Shown: positions 17,361 to 26,332 of the stretch, piece after piece
Position numbering within the stretch: position 1 is the stretch's first letter
Layout: each line of letters opens with the position of its first letter
DNA from: Pelagibius sp028280305
GTDB taxonomy: Bacteria > Pseudomonadota > Alphaproteobacteria > Kiloniellales > Kiloniellaceae
Reading direction: 5' to 3' (one strand)
DNA length: 64,000 nt
Assembly (NCBI RefSeq): GCF_965233615.1
Contig: NZ_OZ247495.1
The notes under the pieces: generated by a model
The model's input: only the letters and a program-made list of their open reading frames with translations
Database searches by the model: none
What the model was told of the DNA's origin: nothing
Program-made: the position numbers and the translations under genes

Positions 17361-18776
17361 TCAGCTCTTGGCGCCCTTCGAGTCCGATGCTGCTTTGCCG
17401 GCCACCTGGTCCTTTGGCGAAGAGTTTTTCGCCGCCGGGCGATCCTTCGACGCAACTTTTAGCGTCCGGCCTTTGACAATCGAATCCTCGCCCAGCTTGT
17501 CGCGCACCTGATCCATCGCCATTTCGATTTTCACGCGCTTGTTTCGGGCGGGGTCCAGAAGGTCCGGCAGATCCGCCTCGTCGCTTGCCGTGAGATCCGC
17601 CGCGCCGACGCCGATTAGCCGAAAGGCCTTGCCATCCGCTTCCTGGCGCAGAAGCGGTTCGGCAACGCGGTAGATTTCTTCGGCCATTTGCGTCGCGCTG
17701 GACAGCTTTCGCGACCGGGAAATCAGTTTGAACTCGGCGGTTTTGAGTTTCAACTGCACGGCTCCACCGGCCAGGGAAGCGCGTTTCAGGCGCCGCGCGA
17801 CCTTTTCGCAGAGCGGCCAGAGTGTCTCGAGGAGACGGTCGGCCTTCGAGATATCGGTGTTGAAGGTGGTCTCGGAAGAGATGCTTTTGGTCTGCCCCTG
17901 GGAGACCACGGTTCTGTCATCCTGCGCGCGTGCAAAGTGATACAGCCGCTTTCCGATCCGGCCGTAGCGGGCGACCAGGGCCGCCTCTTCGAAGGGCAGA
18001 AGGTGGCGGACAAGGGTGATGCCGTCGCGGGCGAGGGAAGCGCGCAAGGACTTGCCGACCCCCCAGATAATGCTGACGGGTTGGGCCGCCAGGAAGTCAC
18101 GAGCCTCTGCTTGGCCGATAACGGCAAAGCCCCGCGGCTTATCCAGGTCCGATGCGATCTTTGCAAGGAACTTGTTGAAGGAAAGTCCAATTGAGGCGGT
18201 AAGGCCCAGGTCGTCTTCAATGCTCTTCACCAAGGCTGCAAGGCTGCGCGCCGGCCAACCTTTGTGCAGCTTCTCGGTGCCGGTCAGATCCAGGAAGGCT
18301 TCGTCGATGGAGATCGGTTCGACCAGCGGTGTCAGCGCCCGCATGCGTTCGCGGATTTCCTTGCCGATTGTGCTGTACTTGGCCATGTCCGGGCGGATCA
18401 CCACCGCATCCGGGCAGGCCTTCAGGGCTTTGAACATGGGCATGGCAGAATGCACGCCGTACATGCGCGCGACATAGCAGGCGGCGGCAACCACTCCGCG
18501 CCGTCCGCCGCCGACGATAACGGGTTTGTCTCTCAGGTCGGGCCGGTCGCGTTTTTCGACACTGGCGTAGAAGGCGTCGCAATCAATATGGGCGATGGCG
18601 AGGCTGTCCAGCTCGGGATGATGAATCAGACGCGGGCCGTGACAGCGGGGGCATCTGTCGGATCCGCCGGTGCCTATCGCGTCTGCGCCCCGGCCGGCGT
18701 CCGGTGTTTCAGTGGATGAGGCTTGTCGACGCCGGTCCTCGAAGACCTCCAGGCAATCCCGGCAAACGGCAGGCAC
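17361..18776 (-). CDS. dinB: DNA polymerase IV (Y-family) with N-terminal zinc-ribbon-like extension
   Basis: 471 aa translesion polymerase. Residues 1-60 hold two Cys pairs (CRDC and CPRC), a probable zinc knuckle seen in alphaproteobacterial DinB proteins. The palm shows HIDCDAFYASVE and SIDEAFLDL with the metal-binding acidic residues, then thumb and little-finger domains and a disordered Lys/Ala/Ser tail. No clear beta-clamp motif was identified. GTG 18776 is supported by GGAGG 6 bases upstream; that signal overlaps the end of the ROK gene, so the two are translationally linked. Confidence 0.92.
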   Translation of the reverse strand: MPAVCRDCLEVFEDRRRQASSTETPDAGRGADAIGTGGSDRCPRCHGPRLIHHPELDSLAIAHIDCDAFYASVEKRDRPDLRDKPVIVGGGRRGVVAAACYVARMYGVHSAMPMFKALKACPDAVVIRPDMAKYSTIGKEIRERMRALTPLVEPISIDEAFLDLTGTEKLHKGWPARSLAALVKSIEDDLGLTASIGLSFNKFLAKIASDLDKPRGFAVIGQAEARDFLAAQPVSIIWGVGKSLRASLARDGITLVRHLLPFEEAALVARYGRIGKRLYHFARAQDDRTVVSQGQTKSISSETTFNTDISKADRLLETLWPLCEKVARRLKRASLAGGAVQLKLKTAEFKLISRSRKLSSATQMAEEIYRVAEPLLRQEADGKAFRLIGVGAADLTASDEADLPDLLDPARNKRVKIEMAMDQVRDKLGEDSIVKGRTLKVASKDRPAAKNSSPKDQVAGKAASDSKGAKS

Positions 18777-18779
18777 GCA

Positions 18780-19709
18780 TCACCTCCAGTCTGCCAGCGC
18801 CTGGGGCAGTTCCTCCGGGCGCCATAGCTGTGCTGCACCGAAGACACCGCTGGAATCACCGTGAGTCGCTTTGACGATCGGGGTGGTAACCTGATCTGAG
18901 AAGACGAACCGGGGCAGAAGCTCAGGGACATTGCGGTAAAGGCGTTCGATATTGGAAACCCCGCCGGCCAGGACGATAACATCCGGGTCCAACACGTTGA
19001 TGACAGCCGCAAGGCCGCGGGCGAGGCGGTTTTCATAGCGCTCCAGCGCCAGACAGGCCTTTGATTCGCTGGCCTCGGCCCGCTCGGCGACCTCCGCAGC
19101 CGTCGTTTTGATGCCGCTCAGGGCTGCATAGTCTCTTGCCAGCCCGGGTCCGGAAAGAAAGGTCTCCACGCAGTCCCGCTTACCGCAGTAACAGGGATTT
19201 CCCGCCTGTTCATCCGGCTCCGGCCAGGGCAGGGAACTGTGTCCCCACTCACCGGCAATGGCATTGCGGCCGATATGCGGACGACCGTTGATCGCGATTC
19301 CACCCCCGACGCCGGTACCGATGATGACGCCAAATACCACCGAGGCGCCGGCGGCGGCGCCATTGCTGGCCTCCGAAACGGTCATGCAGTTGGCATCGTT
19401 GGTGATCCGCAGCGGCCGTTCCAGGAGCCCGGCGAGATCGCGGTCGAGCGGCCTGTCGAGAAGCCAGGTAGAATTTGAGTTCTTCACTAAACCGGTGGCT
19501 GCAGAGAAGGCGCCCGGAATGCCGATCCCGACGCTGCCGCGAATTCCCAGCTCCGATTCAATGTCTTTGATGAGATCGGAAATAGCGGTGATGGTCGCGC
19601 CGTAGTCCTGGCGAGGCGTTGCGACACGGCGGCGAATTAATGTGTCGCCATCACTGGCCAAGGCGATCGCTTCAATTTTGGTGCCGCCAAGATCAACCCC
19701 GATCTGCAT
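18780..19709 (-). CDS. ROK-family sugar kinase (fructokinase/glucokinase type)
   Basis: 309 aa. The ATP-binding motif DLGGTKIEA (6-14) and the ROK zinc motif GNPCYCGKRDCVETFLSG are intact, and GEWGHSSL carries the catalytic-region His. It phosphorylates a hexose at the 6 position; Mak-type fructokinase is the closest guess, but the sugar cannot be read from sequence. It precedes dinB with a 3-base gap, an unusual partner for a repair polymerase. A second, unrelated glucokinase lies at 48 kb. Confidence 0.88.
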   Translation of the reverse strand: MQIGVDLGGTKIEAIALASDGDTLIRRRVATPRQDYGATITAISDLIKDIESELGIRGSVGIGIPGAFSAATGLVKNSNSTWLLDRPLDRDLAGLLERPLRITNDANCMTVSEASNGAAAGASVVFGVIIGTGVGGGIAINGRPHIGRNAIAGEWGHSSLPWPEPDEQAGNPCYCGKRDCVETFLSGPGLARDYAALSGIKTTAAEVAERAEASESKACLALERYENRLARGLAAVINVLDPDVIVLAGGVSNIERLYRNVPELLPRFVFSDQVTTPIVKATHGDSSGVFGAAQLWRPEELPQALADWR

Positions 19710-19926
19710 GAGATCTTTACCTATTTTGCCACTTGGTCGCCGGAGCTACAGAAAGTAGTTTATCCAAAGCTTACCAAAAATTAACTTTATCGCTCTATCT
19801 ATACGGCGAGGTCGGTGGTCAGGTGTCTCTCTGAGGTACTCCGCCGTTTTCGAAGGACTTGTCGGTACCGTCTTCCTTACGGACAGTGCCTCCTTATCAT
19901 AAGTGCCATCGGGCAGGGCAAATAAC

Positions 19927-20328
19927 ATGATGAATGGAACGAATACCGCAGCCAGCGAAGGTGTGGCCAAGACCGTACTGATCGTGGAGGACAACGAGCT
20001 CAACATGAAGCTCTTTCACGACCTGCTGGAGGCGCATGGATACAACATTCTCCAGACCAAAGATGGCATGGAAGCACTGCGCCTGGCGCGCGAGCACCGC
20101 CCCGATCTGATTTTGATGGATATCCAGCTGCCGGAAGTTTCGGGGCTGGAGGTGACCAAGTGGATCAAGGAAGACGACAATCTGAAGGCCATCCCCGTAG
20201 TCGCCGTGACCGCCTTCGCCATGAAGGGTGACGAAGAGAAGATTCGCGAGGGCGGCTGTGAGGCCTACATCGCCAAGCCGATATCCGTCGCCAATTTCCT
20301 GGAGACGGTTGAGCGGTTCCTGAGCTAG
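19927..20328 (+). CDS. divK: Single-domain response regulator DivK
   Basis: 133 aa, only a receiver domain. Acidic pocket Glu21/Asp22, phospho-acceptor Asp65 (LILMDIQLPE), Thr in VAVTAFAM and Lys in YIAKPI are all present. In Caulobacter-type cell-cycle circuits DivK phosphorylation controls the CckA-CtrA pathway through PleC/DivJ/DivL. It lies 22 bases before pleD, the arrangement seen in Caulobacter and relatives. ATG 19927 was chosen (AGGG upstream); ATG 19930 is equally possible. Confidence 0.9.
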   Translation: MMNGTNTAASEGVAKTVLIVEDNELNMKLFHDLLEAHGYNILQTKDGMEALRLAREHRPDLILMDIQLPEVSGLEVTKWIKEDDNLKAIPVVAVTAFAMKGDEEKIREGGCEAYIAKPISVANFLETVERFLS

Positions 20329-20350
20329 CCGCCGTAACGTACAGCCGACC

Positions 20351-21766
20351 ATGACCGCGCGTATACTGGTCGTCGACGATATCCCAGCAAATGTGAAGCT
20401 GCTCGAGGTCAAGCTTTCGGCCGAGTACTTCGACGTTCTGACGGCATCGGACGGCCCCTCCGCATTAGAACTTGCCCGCAGCGAAGCGCCCGACCTCATC
20501 CTCAGTGACGTGATGATGCCGGGGATGGACGGCTTTGAGCTCTGCGAGCGCCTGAAGGCCGACCCGCAAACAAGCCATATACCGCTGGTGATGATTACCG
20601 CGCTGAGCGACGTTTCCGATCGCGTTCGCGGGTTGGAGGCCGGGGCTGACGATTTCCTGACCAAGCCGGTCAACGACATTGCCCTTTTTGCCCGTGTTCG
20701 CTCCCTGGCCCGCCTCAAGCTGATGATGGATGAGCTGAGAGTCCGTCAGGCGGCGAGCGGCGGCGACGAGGTTTTGGCGGAAAGCGGCGTGGATACCGCG
20801 GAGGCGATTGTCGATGCCAAGATCCTTTTGGCCGACGCCAGCCCGACGCTCGCCAGTAAGGTCGCCGACTATCTGGCCGAGGACGGCCATAGCACCGAGC
20901 ACGTTAAAACCGTCGACGAGGCCCTGACTGCATCACAGGCCAGCGACTATGATCTCCTGATCGTCAGCCTGCATCTGGGCGAAGAGGACGGTCTGCGGCT
21001 CTGTTCGCAGATCCGGTCCCAGGACGAGACCCGCCATGTGCCGATCCTGCTGCTGCTGGACGAAGAGGATCTGCCGCGCCTGCCCAAGGGCCTGGAGATC
21101 GGCGTTACCGACTACGTGATCAAGCCGATCGACCGCAACGAACTGCGGGCCCGCACGCGCACCCAGATCCGGCGCCGGCGCTATCATGACAAGCTGCGCG
21201 ACATGCTGCGCAGCTCGGTCGCCATGGCTTACACCGATACCCTGACCGGGGTCTACAATCGGCGCTACATGAACGCCCATCTTGATCGCAAGATCATGGA
21301 GATTGCCGAAACGGTGAAGCCGGTGTCGGTCTTGATGTTCGACCTTGATCATTTCAAGAGCGTAAACGACACCCATGGCCACGGGGCAGGCGACGAAGTC
21401 CTCAAAGAACTGGCCAAGCGCGTGAGTCGCAGCGTGCGCGATCTCGATCTGGTCTGCCGCTACGGTGGCGAGGAATTCGTCATTGTGATGCCCGATGCCG
21501 AGTTGGACATGGCGGTCAATGTAGCCGAACGCGTTCGCAGCGTGGTGTCCGAGAAGCCTTTCATGATCGGCGAAGACAACATGGCGCTGGAAGTGACCAT
21601 CTCGGTGGGGGTGGCGACGACACGGGATCCGACCGAAACACCGGAGACGCTGATTGCCAGTGCCGATGAGGCGCTCTATGGCGCCAAGGCGGCCGGGCGA
21701 AACCAGGTCGTTTCTTCCGAAATTCGCCGCCGCAATTCGCGCTCGGCCTCTGTCGGCAGTGACTGA
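20351..21766 (+). CDS. pleD: Response regulator diguanylate cyclase PleD
   Basis: 471 aa with REC-REC-GGDEF architecture. Asp53 in the first receiver is the phospho-acceptor, same number as in Caulobacter PleD; the second receiver is degenerate (LIVSLHLGEED) and acts in dimerisation. The cyclase site is GGEEF (372-376) with an inhibitory RxxD (Arg363, Asp366). It makes c-di-GMP at the cell-pole transition in relatives. Followed by a strong bidirectional terminator. Confidence 0.94.
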   Translation: MTARILVVDDIPANVKLLEVKLSAEYFDVLTASDGPSALELARSEAPDLILSDVMMPGMDGFELCERLKADPQTSHIPLVMITALSDVSDRVRGLEAGADDFLTKPVNDIALFARVRSLARLKLMMDELRVRQAASGGDEVLAESGVDTAEAIVDAKILLADASPTLASKVADYLAEDGHSTEHVKTVDEALTASQASDYDLLIVSLHLGEEDGLRLCSQIRSQDETRHVPILLLLDEEDLPRLPKGLEIGVTDYVIKPIDRNELRARTRTQIRRRRYHDKLRDMLRSSVAMAYTDTLTGVYNRRYMNAHLDRKIMEIAETVKPVSVLMFDLDHFKSVNDTHGHGAGDEVLKELAKRVSRSVRDLDLVCRYGGEEFVIVMPDAELDMAVNVAERVRSVVSEKPFMIGEDNMALEVTISVGVATTRDPTETPETLIASADEALYGAKAAGRNQVVSSEIRRRNSRSASVGSD

Positions 21767-21771
21767 ATAGC

Positions 21772-21800
21772 AAAACGGCCGCCTCAAGGGCGGCCGTTTT
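21772..21800. terminator. Bidirectional rho-independent terminator
   Basis: AAAACGGCCGCC (21772-21783) and GGCGGCCGTTTT (21789-21800) form a perfect 12 bp stem with a 5-base loop; T-runs lie on both strands. It separates the convergent pleD and rpmG genes and serves both. Confidence 0.93.
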
Positions 21801-21822
21801 CAGTATCCAAGACAGGCTCGGA

Positions 21823-21990
21823 TCACTTCATTTTGCTTTCCTTGAAGATCACGTGCTTGCGGGCTACGGGATCGTACTTCCGGAACTCGAGCTTCTCGGT
21901 AAGGGTACGCGGGTTCTTCTTGGCCACATAGAAATAGCCGGTGTCCGCGGTACTCACCATCTTGATCAACTGCGTCGCTGGCTTGGCCAT
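21823..21990 (-). CDS. rpmG: 50S ribosomal protein bL33
   Basis: A 55 aa gene read on the minus strand from ATG 21990 to TGA 21823. It begins MAKPATQLIKMVSTADTGYF and continues with YVAKKNPRTLTEKLEFRKYD, the standard bL33 sequence. It has no Cys, so it is the zinc-free form. Located between pleD and the S41 protease gene, a conserved alphaproteobacterial order. A longer frame over the same bases (to 22057) is a shadow. Confidence 0.96.
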   Translation of the reverse strand: MAKPATQLIKMVSTADTGYFYVAKKNPRTLTEKLEFRKYDPVARKHVIFKESKMK

Positions 21991-22115
21991 ATCCGCTGTC
22001 CTTTGACTGAACTGACTGAGGTTGCGGCGAAAATACTTTGCTTTGGCGGTCTGTCAAGCCTCGCCGGGTAGCGTCTCGCGCTTTCCTCGGATTAAGGAAT
22101 AAAAGCCTATTTCAA

Positions 22116-23732
22116 TTAGCCGCCCGAGGCTGCCCGCAGGTCGATGGATACCTCCGCCGTGTCGGGAGGGCCCTGAAGGGCGCGGGCAAAGAGGCCCGGA
22201 TCATGAAGCAGGCGGGTGGCGACTTGTAGGTCGATTTCGGCCTCCTCATCGCGCATCGGACAGTTGGCCCTGAGTGATTCGATGGCCTGATCGTCATTGG
22301 TATCGATATCGCGGCGTCTCAGGTCACCAGCCAGGGGCAGGGCGCCGGTCCGGATCAGCGAGAGGACATCTTCGACGGAGTTAACCTCGCCGGTGGTGCA
22401 GATGTCCGGCAACACGCCACGCCGATGAAGAGCATAGCCCGAAGGGGCGTGAAAGCGCGCCCAGGTGAGCGTCAGTTCACCCTGATTGGGAAGCCGCAGG
22501 ACCGTCTGCACGGTTCCCTTGCCATAAGAACTGCTGCCGACGACAACGGCACGGCCTGAATCCTGAAGCGCTGCCGCAACGATTTCCGCGGCGGAAGCCG
22601 AGGCGCCGTCCACCAGGACGACCATGGGCGATCCCTTGGACACGTCGTCATTTGAGGCGCTGAAGTACTGATGGCTGTCAGGGTGGCGGCCGTGAGTGGA
22701 GACGATGCGGCCCTGAGTGATGAACAGTTTTGAAACCTCAACGGCCTGATCGAGCAGCCCGCCGGGGTTGCCGCGAAGATCGAGAATGAAGCCCTCCAGC
22801 TCGTCGCCGATCTCGTTCTGGGCCAACTTGACCTTCTGCTTCAAGGTATCCGTGGTGCGCTGGTTGAAGCCGGAAAGGCGGATGTAGGCGAGATTGCCTT
22901 CGCGGCGGTAGCTCACCGTCTGCGGTACGATGTGCGATCGTGTGACAGCGATGGCGAGCGGTGAATCGTTTGCTTCGCGATCGACGGTGAGATTTACCTT
23001 GGTGCGCACCGGGCCGCGAAGGCGCCGAACCACCTCACGTTGGGAGAGGCCGTCCACACTCGAGCCATCGATCAGGGTGATCACGTCGTCGCTGGTCAGG
23101 CCGGCTTTCTCCGCAGGGGTGTTTTCCATCACCGAGAGAACCAGCACCCCTTCTTCGATAAGGCGGATGCGAATGCCGATCCCGCCGAAGCCGTCACGGC
23201 TGGCGCGGTTTTCCCGCGCCGCCTCACGCCCCGCATAGCGCGAAAAGCTGTCCAACTCTCCGAGCACGCCGTCGAAGACCACCTCGTAGAGCTGCTCAGG
23301 CTCGGCGGTGTCCAGGTCGTCGGAATGGTAGCGGCTGGCGCTGATCGTCGCCGCGGTCAGGGCACCCCATCCCTTGGCGTCGTTGGGATCGGGCATCGGA
23401 TAGCTGGCCATGGCGGCGCCGTCGACACTGACCCGCAAAAGGTCACCGTCCTGTTCCACACCAATGGCCGGATCGATGCTGGCAAGGCTGCCCATACCGG
23501 CGATTGCCAGTTGGGATACCGAAACCTCTTCGATAAAGATGTCGGATACGTCCTGATAGCCGGTGCTGAACAACCGCTCTGCACGCGCCTCGTCGTAGCC
23601 GAGGGGCGGGGCGCTGTCCTGCGAGGCGCAGGCAACCATGAGAAATGCAAGGCAGAGAGGACCGGCCCGGCGAAGCAGGCCGCGAACATCCAGAACCTTC
23701 ATTTCTACCGTCTCGTAGGACGCAAACCTCAT
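22116..23732 (-). CDS. S41-family C-terminal processing protease, lipoprotein
   Basis: 538 aa. The N-terminal signal ends in a lipobox-like LMVAC, so it is probably a lipoprotein. A ~130-residue N-domain is followed by PDZ (FGGIGIRIRLIEEG onward) and the S41 catalytic domain, with the nucleophile Ser in DGASASAAE and Lys in YGKGTVQT. Such CTPs cut envelope proteins from the C-terminus. ATG 23732 has AAGGG about 7 bases upstream; ATG 23702 gives a more compact signal peptide. It has its own promoter space relative to rnr (about 170 bases). Confidence 0.9.
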   Translation of the reverse strand: MRFASYETVEMKVLDVRGLLRRAGPLCLAFLMVACASQDSAPPLGYDEARAERLFSTGYQDVSDIFIEEVSVSQLAIAGMGSLASIDPAIGVEQDGDLLRVSVDGAAMASYPMPDPNDAKGWGALTAATISASRYHSDDLDTAEPEQLYEVVFDGVLGELDSFSRYAGREAARENRASRDGFGGIGIRIRLIEEGVLVLSVMENTPAEKAGLTSDDVITLIDGSSVDGLSQREVVRRLRGPVRTKVNLTVDREANDSPLAIAVTRSHIVPQTVSYRREGNLAYIRLSGFNQRTTDTLKQKVKLAQNEIGDELEGFILDLRGNPGGLLDQAVEVSKLFITQGRIVSTHGRHPDSHQYFSASNDDVSKGSPMVVLVDGASASAAEIVAAALQDSGRAVVVGSSSYGKGTVQTVLRLPNQGELTLTWARFHAPSGYALHRRGVLPDICTTGEVNSVEDVLSLIRTGALPLAGDLRRRDIDTNDDQAIESLRANCPMRDEEAEIDLQVATRLLHDPGLFARALQGPPDTAEVSIDLRAASGG

Positions 23733-23900
23733 TGCCACCCTTAGGAACCCCCGTTACACCCCTTGGACCAAACAATAAACGAAGTCGTTAACTTCGTGCA
23801 AAGCACAAATTCGGTAGTCGTCAGAGAAATCGGACCCGAAATTCCCTTTATTAGGCACCCGACAGCGTCAAAGATTCGTTAACGTACGAGTAATAATCCT

Positions 23901-26330
23901 CTACCGATCCTTTCGACCCCTGGGTGTCCTTGTGCCGGATGAGCCGCCGCGCCGCCCGCTTCCGGGCCTCTTCCCGGAGCCGGATTTGACGCGTTTCTTG
24001 CTCTTTCCGGTCGACTTCCCCTTTTTGCGGGAGCTTTGTGGCATTTTTCGGGTCGCGTTTCCGGGCCCGGACGAGGTTTCGTTGCGGTATCTACCTGTGC
24101 GTGTGTTCCGGGTTTCTGTATTTTCCTCCGGTTCGTCTTTACTTGGCTCGATCAGGGACAGGATCAGGCCGCCGGTCATGGGTTCCGCTTCCAGCAGGCG
24201 GACTCTGAGCCGGTCGCCGAGACGGTAGACCCGGCCCCAGCGCTGACCCTCCAGGCTGTGGCGCGCCTCGACGTGATGGTAGAAGTCGTCCGGTAACGTG
24301 CTGATGGGAATGAGGCCGTCGGCGCCGCTCTCGTCCAAGGTCACAAAAAGCCCGAAGCGGGTGACCCCGTTGATCCGCCCGGAGAAGGTCACGCCGACCT
24401 GGTCCTTCAGGTAGGCCGCGGTAAAGCGGTCGACCGCATCGCGTTCCGCGGCTGCGGCGCTGCGCTCCGTGGTGCTGATGTGGGAGGCGGTCTCGTCGAA
24501 GGTCGTCTCACTGCCGGCCGGCAGCCCGTCCTTACCGAGCTTCAGGCCGCTGATCAAAGCCCTGTGTACCATCAGATCCGCATAGCGCCGGATCGGCGAG
24601 GTGAAATGGGCGTAGTGGGTAAGGGCTAGGCCAAAGTGTCCGATGTTCTCCGGACTGTAGATCGCCTGGCTCTGGGACCGCAGAATAAGGTCATTGACTA
24701 GGCTGGCTTCGGGCTTGTCGGCGGCCTTGGTCAGGATTTGGGTCAGCATGCGCGGTTGGACGACCTGGGACATGTTGAGGCGAAGGCCCAGACCTTCAAG
24801 CACCTCGGCCAGCGCTTTCAAGCGAACCGGGTCCGGTCTGTCGTGTACACGGTACATGCAGGGTTGTCCGAGGCGCTCCAGCTCTCTGGCCGCGGCTACG
24901 TTGGCCGTGATCATGAACTCCTCGATCAGGCGATGACTGTCCAGCCGTTCGCGTGCATCGATACCGATCACCTCGCCATTGTCGGCGAGGCGGATCTTGC
25001 GTTCCGGCAGGTCGAGTTCGAGGGTGCCCCGCTTGGCCCTGCCGCGCAGCAGCGAATCGAAAGCCCCGTAGAGCGGCGGCAGTACCGCTTCCAGAACGGC
25101 CTCGTTGCCCCGTTCAGTATCGCCGGGGCGGCCGTCACGGGCGGCCTGAACCTCTTCGTAGGTCAGCCGCGCGGCAGAGCGCATCAGTCCGCGGACAAAG
25201 CGTTGGCGCAGCAGTCGGCCGTCCTTATCGATCCAGAGATGGACCGCCATGCAGGGCCGCTCTTCTTTGGGATTGAGCGAGCACCAGCCGTTGGAAAGCG
25301 CCTCCGGCAGCATCGGCAGCACGCGGTCAGGAAAGTAGACGGAGTTCCCACGGGCATAGGCCGAGCGATCCAGAGCGCTGTCCGGTTTGACGTAGTGGGC
25401 AACGTCGGCGATCGCGACCAGGAGATGCCAGCCGCCGGCGTTCTTCGGGTCTCCGTCGGCCTCGGCAAAGACGGCATCGTCGAAGTCGCGCGCGTCTGCC
25501 CCGTCGATTGTGACCAGCGGTATGCCGCGCAGGTCTTCGCGTTTGCCTGGTTTTGCCGGGCCTGCTGCCTCGGCTTCGGTGACGGCCGCTGCGGGGAACT
25601 CGCTGATCAGGCCGTGTTCGTGCAGGGTGATCAGGCTCAGCGCCTTCGGATCGTCACCACGGCCAAGGCGTTGTAGCACCCGCACCGAACGCAGGCCCAG
25701 GCGTGATCTGCCGCGCCGTTCGGGCAGAACTTCAGCCAGCACCAGCTCGCCTGGAGTCGCACCGTCGGCATTGTCTTTGTTGAGGATGAACTCGCTTTTG
25801 GCTCGTTTATCGGTGGGGCGCAGTCTTCCGCCTTCGCTGCCCAGCTCATAGACTCCGAGAACGCGGCGCTGCGGACGGTCGAGCTTGCGAATGACCTGGG
25901 CCTCGTAGCTGCCGTCGTCCGTTTTTTTCAGGCGCGCCAGCACCCGCTCGCCAACCGCAAGGGCCGAGCGGCTGCTGCGCTCGGGCGCCATGTAGATCGC
26001 CGGTGGCGCCTTTTCTTCATCCCAGACCGTCGGCCGGGCGAGGAGTTCGCCGTCCTCATCAATGCCCGAGATTTCGACGACCAGGACATTCGGCAGGTGA
26101 CCTGGCGGCGCCAGACGGCGCTGTGGTTTGCGGTTGAGGAGGCCTTCACGCTCCAGATCCTTCAGCAGCGCTTTCAGACGGATGCGGTCGTTGCCTTTGA
26201 TCCGAAAGGCCCGCGCGATCTCGCGCTTGCCAACAGGTTCGGCGCTTTCGTTGATGAAAGCGAGGACCTGTTCTTTGGTGGGGAAGACGGCGGAGCGGGG
26301 CTTCCCGGAGGGGCCCTTGCTGCGCGGCAA
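23901..26330 (-). CDS. rnr: Ribonuclease R
   Basis: 809 aa processive 3'-5' exoribonuclease. Order: N-terminal winged-helix and cold-shock-like domains, RNB catalytic domain with DDARDFDDAVFAE-type motif (DGADARDFDD around residue 273-282), S1 domain (GVTFSGRINGVTRFGLFV) and a ~90-residue Lys/Arg/Ser/Gly-rich tail typical of RNase R. It starts 2 bases after the topA stop and ends the pyrB-to-rnr gene run. Confidence 0.95.
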   Translation of the reverse strand: MPRSKGPSGKPRSAVFPTKEQVLAFINESAEPVGKREIARAFRIKGNDRIRLKALLKDLEREGLLNRKPQRRLAPPGHLPNVLVVEISGIDEDGELLARPTVWDEEKAPPAIYMAPERSSRSALAVGERVLARLKKTDDGSYEAQVIRKLDRPQRRVLGVYELGSEGGRLRPTDKRAKSEFILNKDNADGATPGELVLAEVLPERRGRSRLGLRSVRVLQRLGRGDDPKALSLITLHEHGLISEFPAAAVTEAEAAGPAKPGKREDLRGIPLVTIDGADARDFDDAVFAEADGDPKNAGGWHLLVAIADVAHYVKPDSALDRSAYARGNSVYFPDRVLPMLPEALSNGWCSLNPKEERPCMAVHLWIDKDGRLLRQRFVRGLMRSAARLTYEEVQAARDGRPGDTERGNEAVLEAVLPPLYGAFDSLLRGRAKRGTLELDLPERKIRLADNGEVIGIDARERLDSHRLIEEFMITANVAAARELERLGQPCMYRVHDRPDPVRLKALAEVLEGLGLRLNMSQVVQPRMLTQILTKAADKPEASLVNDLILRSQSQAIYSPENIGHFGLALTHYAHFTSPIRRYADLMVHRALISGLKLGKDGLPAGSETTFDETASHISTTERSAAAAERDAVDRFTAAYLKDQVGVTFSGRINGVTRFGLFVTLDESGADGLIPISTLPDDFYHHVEARHSLEGQRWGRVYRLGDRLRVRLLEAEPMTGGLILSLIEPSKDEPEENTETRNTRTGRYRNETSSGPGNATRKMPQSSRKKGKSTGKSKKRVKSGSGKRPGSGRRGGSSGTRTPRGRKDR

Positions 26331-26332
26331 GG

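Noticed and set aside
19740..19800. CtrA box before divK (TTACCAAAAATTAAC)
   Set aside because: Spacing and half-sites do not fit TTAA-N7-TTAA; only one half matches.
21991..22057. An 85-codon frame covering rpmG
   Set aside because: It is in a different frame from the clear bL33 sequence and matches nothing.
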